A DNA stretch of 64,000 bases from Pseudisothecium myosuroides (Eukaryota > Streptophyta > Bryopsida > Hypnales > Lembophyllaceae): contig OX637287.1 of the NCBI GenBank assembly GCA_951799445.1, positions 39,771,724-39,835,723 on the forward strand. Reading direction: 5' to 3'. Positions within the stretch are counted from its first letter, which is position 1; each line of letters opens with the position of its first letter. The position numbers were made by a program, and so were the translations under genes. This document shows, in pieces, positions 24,191 through 36,087 of this stretch. The notes under the pieces are model-generated. The model was not told where the DNA came from and searched no databases. It saw only the letters and a program-made list of their open reading frames with translations.

Positions 24191-25203
24191 CCCCTAAATG
24201 CCCAAGCCCTGTTTTCTTGTTTTTGGAAGTCATTTTTGAACTTTCAGAAAGCAAGCTGTGAGAGTGATAAGAAAAGCTAAATGAAAATTGTAACCGTAGG
24301 ATCTTCAACTTCAAGGCTTGTAGATAGTATTTCCAAAAAAATTAGAAGAAATATCCACATAGATTTTGAGATATTTCTCATTGAATGTGGATGAGTAACA
24401 AAATTTTAATGTTTTTTTTACATGCCCGAAATTTCTATTGCAAAAATGGCTATCTTTAGCTTAGAAATTGGGGAAAAACAAACTATGATGATTTGATACT
24501 TATTGTTGTTATTAGAAAACCACTAATCCCCTTTTCAAATCACTAACAACAACTTCTCAAATTAGCCTGCAATGCAACAGTGCAAGACCTCCCACCTAAT
24601 ACAAAGGAAATTTTCAACTCAATTTCTTGGCATAAAACAACTCTACACAAACTAAAATTCAACGGTGGATGCTTCTGACATCTTATAACAACAAAGTTGT
24701 GATTGAAATCAACGCAAAAAAACAAGTAGATTTTTTATGATCATTAATTTTCATGAAATAGGGCCTTCACTGCCCAAGGGAGCTCTGCCCAACTTCAATA
24801 ATGGGTTTTCATCCACCTATGATCCACCTCTCTGTTCCCAAAGGCGTTCCCCAAGGTTCCAACTACTCCATAGTGGCACTTGCACTAAGTTTAGGACTGT
24901 CAGACAGGGTTCCATTGTGTCATTGCAAACCCTGGTTTTGTACCCGCTGCCCACTTGCCTAATGTGGCATCACTTCACAAGCTCTTGATGTGCACTTTTC
25001 AGTGCGCAGTGGGTATGGTTGTAATTGAGCCTGCCCCTGAAAAAAATGGAATGTAATTTGCCAAATTTTTGAATTGAACTTTGAAGTAGACTACATGCCC
25101 CACCTTCTCCAAAAAAAAAACGGAAAAAAAACTTAAACTTTGCCTTCAGCATCGATTCAAAGAATTCGAAACACCAAATTCTGGTGCCTCGGGCATTTAG
25201 GGG
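24191..25203. mobile_element. 1,013-bp TTAA element nested in the outer MITE
   Basis: Perfect 13-bp inverted termini CCCCTAAATGCCC … GGGCATTTAGGGG, with TTAA on both sides (24187-24190, 25204-25207). Distantly related to the ~0.9-kb family (shared 'ccgtaggatctt' region). It sits in the TTAA that lies directly after the outer element's CCC end. No transposase frame. Confidence 0.85.
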
Positions 25204-25268
25204 TTAAAGGATGAAGGGGTGACCCTCGAAATCCTCCCTTTTCATTTCTGTGTGAATCATTGCCTTAA

Positions 25269-25492
25269 CCCTGTAAGGACGCGGGGGGTGACCCTGGAAA
25301 TCATGCATTGTATAACCGTGAGAGTCATTGGAATAAAAAAAAATCCAAAAGTACTCATTGGAAGTCAAGCTACTGTAGATGTTCTCCACTTTCCACAAAA
25401 AACTCCAAGGATGAATAGTTGTAGTTCTGTCCTACATTGGAGAATCCCTTATCATTCATCGGACACTTATGGTCCGCGGCGTCCTTACTGGG
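25269..25492. mobile_element. 224-bp TTAA MITE nested in its own relative
   Basis: Termini CCCTGTAAGGACGC … GCGTCCTTACTGGG, TTAA on both sides (25265-25268, 25493-25496). The interior resembles the element it interrupts (gaaatcat.cat…, gaagtcaag.tactgtaga, ggatgaatagttg.a). The sibling copy at 39220-39454 has a single TTAA at the matching place, giving an empty-site comparison. Confidence 0.9.
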
Positions 25493-25654
25493 TTAACAAA
25501 ATGGAAAAGCATTCATTGGAAATTGACCTACTATAGAAGACCTTCCCTTTTCACAACAAAATTCCGAGGATGAATAGTTGCACTTCTGTCCACATGCAAA
25601 GATGCTCTGTCATTCATCGGACGCCAAATGTCCTCCGTGTCGTTCAAGGGTTAA

Positions 25655-25900
25655 GGTGGAAGCACCTAAAATTTTCAATGTTAAGCAATTCAGCATAGTT
25701 GGAGGCAATTTTTCCTAAAATTGATATTTTTTTAGTATTAGCAAGTGAAAATGATGAATATTCAAAAAAAATATTAGATTTTTTGGATGTAGTATGTAAT
25801 TTCTATGATTTTTCAAAGAGACGGCTCCCTAGACCACTGAAACTGGCACATAGGTGGACCCAAAACTGAAATCTGCAAAAATCAGAAGTTAGCAAATGAG
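25655..25900. repeat. Dispersed repeat, copy 2 (inverse of 18830-19015)
   Basis: Reverse-complement match to 18830-19015, starting right at the TTAA that ends the outer MITE. The MITE therefore appears to have inserted at, or next to, this repeat. Confidence 0.55.
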
Positions 25901-26045
25901 AGTTAGGTATGTATCCTTCAAATGCGTCAGTGAATAAAAGCCAAGCATTTCAAGGATACATTAATGAAAAGTCTAGGGACATATTTGGTGATAGTCTAAG
26001 GTTCAAGAGTGGGAGTAGGGACGCTAATGGATGTTTCTACTTTAA

Positions 26046-26279
26046 CTCTTAAACGTTGAAGCGGACGTTTTGCGGCCAATGAATAACAAGAGAATTTCAT
26101 GTATAGGACAAACGAGAGGACAAAAGTGCAACTATTCATCCTCCAAATTTTATGTGGAAAGGGAAGATCATGAAGAGTAGTTTAACCTCTAGTGAGTATT
26201 TTTTTTTATTTTAAAAAAGATGATGTCATCCGATGCCAAAAGGGATGATTTCCACGGTCACTAGCTCGGCGTTCAAGGG
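26046..26279. mobile_element. 234-bp TTAA MITE (reverse orientation)
   Basis: TTAA (26042-26045), CTCTTAAACG … CGTTCAAGGG, TTAA (26280-26283). The interior contains tgcaactattcatcctc, the reverse complement of gaggatgaatagttgca in the copies at 25497-25650 and 39220-39454. It is thus the same family in opposite orientation. Confidence 0.8.
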
Positions 26280-26283
26280 TTAA

Positions 26284-27869
26284 CTGGCCAAAAAGCTTCC
26301 CACTTCAAGAAAGTATAATCCCTCCTTAAATGTCTGGGAGGGATTTAGTAATAATGTAATCAAAATTATCAGCTAGTTCAACGTAAGTTCTAGTGAGCCT
26401 GTGTAAATGCGTGGGGCTGTGAGTTGTTATTGTGACTGACTCAACAGTAATTTCAGAAGCTTCAATGTTGGAGGGCTCTTGCTTTATGAGGAAGCAAAAG
26501 GGACCCCCCAACATTGCTTAACAATATTATGTAACAAGATGACATGTGGCACTTATTTTACAAAAATGACTTAATTTATGCCGAATTTGACCTTCACACA
26601 GGGTATTCTGCTATTCAAAGAAGAAGATAAAGGCGACTTTATATTAGGGCCAATTGTTGACTTGATTTCAAAACCACCCAAATCAACTAGTAGGAGTGCT
26701 TAGATCCTTTAATTGATCCATGAATTGGGACTATAAGCTTTATATTGAAAGCAGGCCCAATCTTCTTTTATATCACAGGTTCACTTCTCTAGCAATGTAA
26801 CCCAACCATATTTTTATGAGGTCTATTTGTGTGAATGAAGAATTTGTTTGATGAAGGTCTAGGAATCTATATGAGTGACACTTGGATTACATGCCTCCAT
26901 TAAAAGGGAGACTCTCTTCTACCTAAATCATGTTCCTTTGAAGAAGTTTTAAAGTTATACAAATTTTTGTAGGTGATGTTTGTGAAGTAGAGGGAGGAGT
27001 AATTATGAGTGTGGATTTAGTATATGTAAAGAGATAGATATGTGGGGATGATATTATGAATATAAAATTGAGAGAGTTGAAGTGTTTTATGTTTATGTGA
27101 GATGTATTCATATTAAGGTGGTTCAAAGAGTGTGGATAAGCAATGATTATGCGGTTTGAATCTTCTTTTTGATGGCAAATTGGCTTAGGGTTTTGAAGTT
27201 GTTTACTGTATGTGGAGTTGTAAATGAGTGATTGTGAATGGTTCTTCTAGTAACCCAAGGGTACATTGACATATTGTCTTATTGCTAACAAGACTTGTGA
27301 ACCTTAGAAGGACGGGCCTATAACCACATAGTCAAACTTCAAAATTGTTTAACTCAATATGCTACCATTTTGTGACTATTAATGAATGACACTTTTATGT
27401 TTCTTCTTTAGAGATTAAATCACATGTCTTCTATGAGTTCAAAAGGATTTAGAACATTTTGGAATTTTTAAAACTATCCTGAATTTTTGAAGTAAGGTGA
27501 AGAGAATTCATATCAAATATAAAGGATGGTCAAATATTTGAGATTTATTTCATATGTGCATGTAATGGTATAGAGCATCTGGAATCCAAATTTTTGTCTC
27601 TTTCAAAAATTAAAAAATCAATAGACTATGGTTATGTGTCCAAAGTTCAAATTGTAATTTAATTTAAAAATTAAAATTGTACTTTAATTTAAAAATTAAA
27701 ATTTAAAAAAAATTTAAAAATTAAAATTGGACTAGAAACTAAACTTCATAAAACTTGTTTCATTTATTAGCTTCAAATTCAAAATGTATCATTTTCATTG
27801 ATAAATTTCAAATAAAAAATAAAAAAATGATACATTTTGAATTTGATCCTAATAAATATAGTGTATTTA
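26284..27869. other. AT-rich gene-free spacer
   Basis: No protein-like ORF, RNA gene or clear repeat boundary was recognised. Low-complexity A/T with runs such as 'aatttaaaaattaaaa' near 27660-27725. Confidence 0.5.
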
Positions 27870-28782
27870 TTCCTAAAGGACCAAGACCTTTTTTCTGCCA
27901 AAAAACACTCAAAATTGCCATTTCTATAGTAAAGAGTAAAAAAATTTGGAAAATATTTTTTTGCACATCTAAACATAGGATCTTACACCTACCTAGTATG
28001 AGGATGCGTGGAAAAACTTTCAGAAATTTTGACCGCATAGATTGCAAGATATCTGTGTTTAAAGTGAAAAAAACAAAATTTTCAGCACATTGCGGGACTT
28101 GATTATTTGACTTTGAACCCTTTTAATATTAGTTTTTTGTACTATAAAGTTTTGAGCTTTAAATCTTCATGGTGGAGAATTATGTTGAGAGTCTTGGAGA
28201 AAGAAAAACCCTTCAAAAAAACATAATTTTCATTCTTTAATAAATTGTTAAGTAGAAATAGGTACAAGATAAAAGGAAAATCTAAATTATTAGTATTTCT
28301 AAGTTGGAATTAAAATGCACTAATCCCAATGGTGATATTTTTCTAGCAATCAAACTAAATCATGTGGATGTTTTTTTTTTTTAAATTGCAAAAATTGTAT
28401 TTAGAAATGAATCCTACAAGTTATTTTTTCAAAAAGATGCTCTAATTGCCCAAAAAAGAAGATTTTCCATAACTTTCTCATAACAAGTCCAAATGGAACA
28501 AATCAAAGCTTTCCATGTAGACAAAATATGATCTATGAGAAAAAAATTAAAAAAATTAAAATCTTTGAATTTTTTTTGTTGACCCCTCTTCGTTGTTTTG
28601 GGTTTATTTGGGCATAAATTTTGTTCTTGGACAACAATTGAAGAAAAGATTATATTACCATAAAGCTAATCAATTTTTCTATCTTCAAAAAAAGTTTCAA
28701 AAAATCATGACAAAAATTCAGCTCGTAGGTATCTACCCAAAATCCCATTTGTCCCTCCGAAGGGACAATGGTCATTTAGGGG
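27870..28782. mobile_element. ~0.91-kb TTAA-type element (reverse orientation)
   Basis: Right end GGACAATGGTCATTTAGGGG then TTAA (28783-28786). Left end TCCTAAAGGACCAAGACC after a mutated target (TTAT). It matches 29958-30888 in reverse complement over its length. Short frames inside are not conserved between copies. Confidence 0.75.
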
Positions 28783-28786
28783 TTAA

Positions 28787-29528
28787 GGATAATTTGTAAA
28801 TTAAACATCTTTCTTTTAAAGAAAAGTCAACAATATTGCAATGAAAGAACAATATTACAATTGAAGATTTTGGCTACTTGATTGGTGATGAACTACCACG
28901 TACTTGACAAATTCTTTGCGACTTCAGCCCATAGTAGATGAATTTGACATTTGATAGCCATGGCATAAAGATTCATCTTGAAGGCTATAATTTTTTTGTT
29001 TTAATAATTTTTTTTTCAAATTTTTTGTGCTCCCAATTTATATTGTCAATTTAACAATTTATGGGTTGAATTATAGAAATAGACATTTGTATAGAATTAG
29101 ACACTTCTTTGGTGAATATATTGATACTTTCAATCTAGATTTTATACAAACTATTGTATCAAGGTAGGCAAAGTATTGTTCAAGTCTTTTACAAGTGAAT
29201 TTAAGTTTTGATTTTGGATGTGTTGCTTTTCAATCTACACATTTACATTATGCTAATAAGTTCAAACTAAATTCGACATCCTCTAATACAATAATTGGAC
29301 ATCTCAATATGAATTTTCAAGTTTGAAAATAGATATTGTGCATGTTCAACTATAGATGTTGATTGGAATGAACATACAATTTTGGCTCTTTAATGAATTA
29401 AATTGTTAATAATGCAAATTTGTCCATATTGTAAATATGCTTTTTACAAATATTTTAAAACCACAGTTTGTTTAAAAAATTTCAATTTTTTGAAGGAAGT
29501 TGTCTTTTTTCTAGATGAAATTGCTTAA
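28787..29528. other. AT-rich spacer between elements
   Basis: Nothing gene-like seen; low-complexity A/T. Confidence 0.45.
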
Positions 29529-31358
29529 CCTATGCAGGTCCAAGGCTTTTTTTTGCTAAAAAACGCTCAAAACATTCATTTCTATTATAAAGAGAGATAT
29601 TTGAAAAGAATTGTTTTTTTTCCATATCTAACATAGGATCTTGCAGTGAACATGTATGAAAATTTGTGAATTTTTTTTAGAATTTTCCTTGTAGATTATA
29701 AGATATATGCATTTATAGTGAAGAAAAAATATTTAATTGTAGTTTGTTAGATTGAATTATTGGACTTTGGGGCTTCTACATTTAAAATCTTTGCATTACA
29801 TGTTAAAATTTAAAATATTTTTATATCAAAAAATGAGTTGAGAGTCTAGGAAAAAAATTCAAAAGAATAAAATTGATTTGCATTCTCTAAAAATTTATAA
29901 GTGAAAAGTAAATATAAAATAGAAGGAAAAACTAAATTGTTCATGATTAGTTTTTAACCCCTAAAGGACCATTGTCCCTACGGGGGACAAATGCGTTTTT
30001 GGGCAAGTACCTATGGGCTGAAATTTTCTCCTGATTTTTTGAATTTTTTTTTGGAGGTAGAAAAGCTGATTAGCTTTAAGGGAATATAATTTTTTTCACA
30101 ATCGGTGCCCGGGAAAAAAAGTTATGACCATATAAGCTCAAAATAGGGGACGGGGGGCAGCTCGGGCAGCAAAAAAAAAATGGACAAAAATTTGAATTTT
30201 TTTTTAAAATATTTTTTTTCTTATAGATTATATTTTTGTCTATCTGGAAAGCTTTTATACATTTCATTTGGATATGTTATGAGAAAGTTATGGACATTCT
30301 TGTTTTTCAGGTAGTTAAAGCATCTTCTTGAAAAAAATAACTTTGGGATTCATTTCTGAATGCAATTTTTCAAATTTTTCAAATTTTTTTTTTTGCATGG
30401 TCTGATTTACTTGTTAGAACAATCTCACCATTGGAATTAGTGCATTTTAATTCCATCTAAAATATATGAATGTTTTAGATTTTCCTTCTATCTTGTACCT
30501 ACATCTACTTAATAATTTTTTTAAGAATAATAATTAAGTTTTTTTTGAATTTTTTTTCCCCTAGACTCTCAACTCAATTCTCCACTTGAACAAATAAAAC
30601 CTCAAAACTCTGTAGTGCAAAAATTTTAAGTTAAAAATGTTTAAAGTAAAAAAATCTAGTCCCGCAATCTGCTGAAAAACTTGTTTTTTTCACTTTAAAT
30701 GCAAATATCTTGCAATCTGTGCGGTCAAAAATTCTAAAAAAAATTCCACACATTCTTATACTAGTTAGGTGTAAGATCCTACGGTTGGATGTGAAAAAAA
30801 AACATTTTTCAAATTTTTTTACTCTTTGCTATAGAAATGGCAGTTTTCAGTGTTTTTTGGCAGAATAAAGGCCACGGTCCTTTAGGGGTTAAGATGGAAT
30901 TGAAACGCTTTAATTTAAACGGTGAGATTGTTTCTAACAAACAATCCAAAACTTGTAGAACTTTTTTTTGAAAATTGTGGAAATTGAGTTAAAAAAAGAA
31001 TCCAATACATTATTTTCTCAAAAATATGTTGTCATTGCTAGCAAAATAAGATGTCCCATAAGCTTCACATCATTAACCTAGATAGAATGAATGAATAAAA
31101 TGTTTCCAAATAGACAAAACTAGAATTTATGGGAATTTATTTATTTAACATTTTTGTGTTATTTTTTTGCTGCTTTACTTTGAATTTTTAAAATTTGGGT
31201 GACACAACTTTGTTCTGGTCACCAATTGAAATTAAAAAATATAATCTCAGAAGGCTAGTCTGATCTTTTATCTCAATTTTTTTCTCAAGAAATCACACAA
31301 AAAATTGAAATCATGAGAACCTTCCCAAACTTTCATGGAGATGATGGGATTTTAGGAG
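29529..31358. mobile_element. ~0.9-kb TTAA element interrupted by another copy
   Basis: The outer copy starts after TTAA (29525-29528) with CCTATGCAGGTCCAAGG and ends TTTTAGGAG before TTAA (31359-31362). Its two halves (29529-29957 and 30893-31358) together make ~895 bp, the family's size. They continue the family order across the insert: 'aaactaaattgttcatga' on the left, then 'gatggaattgaaacgcttt' on the right, as in the uninterrupted copy near 10010-10060. Confidence 0.75.
29958..30888. mobile_element. 931-bp TTAA element nested in the preceding copy
   Basis: CCCCTAAAGGACCATTGTCC … CGGTCCTTTAGGGG with TTAA on both sides (29954-29957, 30889-30892). It is the best-preserved member of the family in the window and very similar to 1612-2536. 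No ORF longer than ~65 codons, so non-autonomous. Confidence 0.85.
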
Positions 31359-31492
31359 TTAATTGTTATTCAATCTTGTGATGGTATTGCTATTTGTTGA
31401 TGAATATGTACACTTTGGGATGAATAAATGAGTTTTACACACCATGTCCCCTACATCATCCATGACTATGGATGTAACTAGCTTAATCTCTT

Positions 31493-31694
31493 ATTAGAAA
31501 AAAACGGGGCTCAAGAGGGCTGTTTGACTCTAACCAACAATACAAATTCAACAATAAACATGAAATAAAAAATTAATACATATTTTTTTATTTTATTTAT
31601 TTATTTTTATTAATACATAGAATTGTATTTCTTTACATTTGCATTGCTAGTCCATAGTCAAGCAACCCTCTTGAGACCCCATTTTTTTTCTAAT
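31493..31694. mobile_element. ~200-bp MITE with long inverted termini
   Basis: Left ATTAGAAAAAAACGGGGCTC then AAGAGGGCTG; the right end carries the inverted counterpart CAACCCTCTTGAGACCCCAT…TCTAAT. Similarity extends about 55 bp into each side. Target duplication unclear. It lies ~560 bp upstream of the SnRK1 beta coding start, in its promoter region. Confidence 0.65.
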
Positions 31695-32258
31695 GCCAGT
31701 GGAGATCTCTTTCTGCACTGCCCAAAATCAATGAAACAAAAATCCCTGCTGCCCCTGCCCGCACCTTAGCCGGCCTCTTTTAGCACCAAAAAACCGAATA
31801 TTCCGTATTATTGCCGTAACGAACAGAAAGAAGGCCGGCCCTCGTCGGCGAGCATCTTCATCCACCTCGCCCCCCGAGAAAGAAAAAGAAACCCAAAGGG
31901 ATCCCGGAAAGACAAACCCCGGAAAGAAAAAGAAAAAGAGGAAGCCCAAGTCCAAGCCCCTCCCCCCTGAAAGATCGCCTCAGAAAGAATCGTCGTCGCG
32001 CTGCGCTTCAGTTCTCTACAACAAAGCATCGGCATCGCCATCGCCATCGCCAGTACCTTCTCTACAAACAAAAGATGTGAGACACGCCGTCGCCGCGCGT
32101 TCCTCACCTGCGTTTCCTCACCAATCGCTCGCTAGTTTCTATGACGCACGGATTGCGCAGTAGTTAGGGTTGACCGACTCGCCGCACTGGCCACGCGCGG
32201 AGCGAAAGCGAGCCGTGATCCTTCGTGATCAAGGAAGAATCGAAGTGTGTTGTGAGGG

Positions 32259-34628
32259 ATGGGCAACACGAATGTGCGCGAAGGCGGGGTGCGCCATCCG
32301 CAGCTGCCTGGGGGTGGTGGACCGCGCGGGAGCTATGGGGTTCCGCAGGGGGCGCAACAGCATGGACAGCAGCAGCCGCAACCGCAGCAGATGCGGGAGA
32401 ATCAGGGACGGCTGGGTCATGCGCCGTCCACGGAGTCGATGAGCCAGAGCCCGTCGGAGAGTCCCGGAAGCGCCGCGCGATCACCGCTCATGTTCACGCC
32501 GCAGGTTCGGAATTCGAGGTTTTTTTGGGGGACTCTTTCGGGTTTGATTTTGGGGTCGGTTTGTTCGGATTTTGGCATTCGCGAGGGTTTAGGATGTTTT
32601 TGAGGAGGAGCTCTCGGTTGTCGTGATTTCTCGCATTGCTCATTGTGGAAATTTTGGACGAGATTAGGGGTTGATTAGGCGTTTGCCGATTAGAGGTGAA
32701 TTTTTTGGTTATTGGAATTTTTTTTGTGTGTTCGGTTTCTTGATACTGCACTTCAGGGGCGCGGTTCTTTTTAAGGGATTAGATTTTCAGCTGAAGTAGT
32801 TTGCGATAAGATTTTGTGTTTTTTAGGGCTCGGGACCTGGTTTAATGATCTCGCTGCGGGGGTGTGAGAAGTGGTTTTAATAGTACTGCTAGTGGTTCTA
32901 TAATACTACTAGTGCTTTTATTATACTACTAGGTGGAATTAGAATACGATTAGGTGTTGAGTATGCGTTATGACGTTCCGAATGGGGGTGGATTCTTGTT
33001 TGTTTTTAATTTTCTTATGTGTTCGATGTCGCGGCACTGCATATTAGGGACTTAGGTGCTTTCGAATTTATGGCGAAGTAGTTTGCGATGAGTTCTTTCC
33101 TTTTTTTTGACGATCGCGCCTAGATTGAATGATCGAGTGGTTTCATAGAACCACTACAGTAGTATTCCCTGGTCCGTGTTTTCTGCACATCGAGCTTGAG
33201 TAATCCCAGTATCGTGTGCTGGGATGAGGTGATTCTTGCACCAGAGGGGCGTTTGACTAAAAATTGGTGTAGGTTTTGGGCTGGGCAAAATGCCCAACGG
33301 ACAAAAGTGTCCACTTTCATATCGAGTAGAGTTGAGATAAATTATTTAGGAAGCTTGAAGAAAGGTAACAAAATGTACCTAAAGACTGAAGAAGAAATCA
33401 TATCCTACATTCTCGAACGATAGAAATGTTTTGAAACTTATTATACTTGATTGGTTGCTTCTAAACCTGATTGTGTGTTTTCAGTTTGGGCACTTAGGGG
33501 GCAATTTCTCCTCTTGTGAAACGTGTAGACGGGGTTGATAGAGAGGCATTGTTTGCTTGTTGCAGGTACCTATGGTGCCTATCCCGAAAGGAGACGAGTT
33601 GAGATTGGGAGGATACGCACAGCCGCAGCGCGTGCAACAAGCTTATTATGAGACGAATTTGTACGGCGATTCTGAAAAGGGGGTGGCTATTATGATAACA
33701 TGGAGTCATGGGGGCGTTCATGTCGGTGTTATAGGTTCATGGGACAACTGGCAAACAAGGTGTGGATCCCTTGATCTGAACTTTAGGACACCGTAGAGAA
33801 TCTCCGTCAATGCCAAACCAGGGACGAAATTTGGGTTGCCTTCTTTGCCTTAAGTTTGCCTTAATGCTCGGAATTTAGTCCTTTCTTTAGGGCTTGCATT
33901 CCTCCACTGTAGATTTTTTGATGTTACAGAGTCGTGAAACTCAACCAGTTGGATCGGATCGTATTATGCTACAGGCAACCACTTCAGAGATCTGGGAGGG
34001 ACTTCACACTGATCAAAGTGCTTCAACCAGGAGTCTATCAATATAAGTTCTGGGTAGATGGACAGTGGAGATACGCACCTGATTTACCTGCAGTTTCAGA
34101 CGATACAAATAATGTGAACAATGTGCTGGATGTGCAAGTAAGTGTAGAGCGATTTTCATTATTATGTGTTCTGCTGAGTGGAATTCATTGTGATGCTTTC
34201 TTTGTCGTATAATTGTTTGTTTTTAGTTGCAAGTTTTAGCATGCTGTGTTCTTTATCAAGGACCTTGCTTCTGATTCGTGGCTCATTCATTCACATTGCA
34301 GGACTACGTCCCAGAAAACCTAGATAGTGTTGCTGGGTTTGATCCACCACGATCACCTGAATCGAGCTATAACGATCCTTTGCCGGGTCCTGAAGATTTT
34401 GCCAAGGAGCCTCCAACAGTGCCTCCTCATCTTCATTTGACACTGCTCAATGTGCCTCAGCAGAATGAGACTTCTTCAGCAAGTCTTCCTCGGCCACAGC
34501 ATGTGATATTGAACCACTTGTACGTGGAGAAGGAGAAAACGAACCGTTCGGTTCTAGTGCTTGGCACCACGAATCGCTTCCGATCGAAGTACGTGACGAC
34601 TGTACTGTACAAGCCCTTGATGATGTGA
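32259..34628 (+). CDS. AKINB: SnRK1 (AMPK-like) kinase regulatory beta subunit
   Basis: Four exons: 32259-32504, 33566-33759, 33975-34137 and 34302-34628, 309 residues, with all phases matching (FTPQ|VPMV; QTR|QPLQ; DVQ|DYVP). The MGNTNVRE start has Gly2 in an N-myristoylation context, as in plant beta1/beta2 subunits. A Gly/Gln/Pro-rich N-terminus follows. A glycogen-binding-type CBM (about 112-190) holds [51 protein letters not shown] and PDLP…NNVLDV. The C-terminal ASC domain (about 200-309) holds [28 protein letters not shown] and the final [12 protein letters not shown]. Beta subunits tether the SnRK1 alpha kinase and gamma subunits and direct localisation in energy signalling. An alternative acceptor 45 nt upstream of exon 3 is in frame. 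Confidence 0.93.
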
Positions 34629-35361
34629 GTTTGGAAGCGTTCTTGGAATTACGGGCCGCATACTCTCGAGTTGAAGACCAATGTCCGATTTATTTATATG
34701 TAGTGTACACATTAGGTTGCGTCTGGCATACAAATGTGGCCAGATTACCCCCCCGCCACGCCAGAGCTTACAGATGGCAGGTCTTAGAACTGAGGTGGAG
34801 CGTCGAAGACATGGTGTGGAGAGGTTATTCCTGAGTTGGTGTGTCTGACAGAGTTGGTACTCCCAGCACAGATGTATATTTAAAGTTCGATGAATTTTTA
34901 GATTGCCAAGTGTCAATCATCATGGCTTGCTTGGCATCTACTGCGTGAATCTATTGCGCGTGATAGCCCTTTTGTGCAATTCTCTGCTGGCTGCTGCTTT
35001 TGTGATTTCCTCTGTCTTTTCGCTACATTTGTGGAGCTGACAAGTTCGTAAGATTCTTGTATGCACAGGAAGTATATCCACGACACTAACACAAACGGCG
35101 ACACCGAACATTTATGTTTTCATACGTATACAGGGCTGTACATGGTTGTGGTGATTAGCTAGGGCTTGGTAACGTTGCATGATTCTCTTCACTGCCCACA
35201 AGAGCATTGTGAAGGGGATTGAACGTAATTTTTTTGGTTCTGGTTAACGCATTTGTTGATGTGATTTTGATGTGATCCAATTTGGTCACGAAGAGAAATA
35301 GGGAAGAGAGCTGTCTATTGGATTTCGGCGATAGCTCCCGACCGGGGTGGCTGACCTGTGC
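34629..35361. other. 3' region of the SnRK1 beta gene
   Basis: Probable 3' untranslated sequence and spacer; no coding support on either strand. Confidence 0.45.
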
Positions 35362-36001
35362 AGTCAACTGAAACCGTCTCCAGCCAACTACATTACCGGT
35401 ACTCCTGCTACACTTCACCACTTTGGCTATGATTTTGGTTTAAGGATTGACTTATTGCCACGGAACTGTTTACAATTGAGACCACGTTGTCTCGGGGCTA
35501 GCAAATACTCGAGGTCAACCGACGATGTCGATTGGTTCATAATCAGTGAAGAAGAAATCACCGGGGTCCAAGAGTCCAAGGGACTAGAGCAGGGAATTAG
35601 AGGAGAAAGAAGGAAAAATTACATGTCTCAATACAGTCGGTCACATCTCCTGTCTACATGGTCAATTGCAGTTCTGACGGATGGACTCGTGCATTCAGCT
35701 GAAACTGTCTCCGGTTAACTACCGTTCACCTTCTTTTCCTCAACTCTTTGGCTAATAACGGGATTGGTTTTGGTTTAAGAATTACACTTATTGCCACTGA
35801 ACTGTTTACAATTGAAAATCCAGAATTACGTTGTCTCTAGGCTAGCAAGTCCTCTAGATCAGCAAACGATGTCGATTGGTTCATTATCTGTGAAGAGGGA
35901 AGTAGCAGGTCCAAGAGGCTAGGAGACTAGAGCATGGAATTAGAGCAGAAAGAAGAAAAAAATATGTCTCAATACCGTCAGGGGGTATCTCCTGTCTACA
36001 G
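35362..36001. repeat. Tandem duplication, two ~300-bp units
   Basis: Units 35362-35661 and 35693-36001 are direct copies at a ~331-bp offset. Shared blocks: ctgaaac.gtctcc, gccac.gaactgtttacaatt, gatgtcgattggttca, ggaattagag, atgtctcaatac and atctcctgtctaca. They lie just downstream of the minus-strand DUF642 gene, between convergent gene ends, so they may fall in its 3' untranslated region. Confidence 0.75.
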
Positions 36002-36087
36002 GTTACAAAAGCAGTTGTAATCTTCTTGCACTTCTGCTGTAAGTGTAAAACTGATCACCTTGAGCTTCTGCTGGCTTCATTAGATCA

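Larger units (their letters stand above)
24184..25650. mobile_element. ~222-bp TTAA MITE split by two nested insertions
   Basis: The outer element is bounded by TTAA (24180-24183) and TTAA (25651-25654). Its own sequence is CCC (24184-24186)+TTAA, then 25208-25268, then 25497-25650. With the inserts removed it lines up with the uninterrupted copy at 39220-39454, for example CCCTTAAA.GGA.GAAGGGGTG, aatcattg.cttaa and gaggatgaatagttgca. The two inserts are 24191-25203 and 25269-25492, each bounded by TTAA. Right terminus CGTTCAAGGG. Confidence 0.85.

Noticed and set aside
32164..32626. Overlapping frames around the SnRK1 beta first exon
   Set aside because: Only the frame from ATG 32259 has the myristoylation start and joins the following exons in phase.
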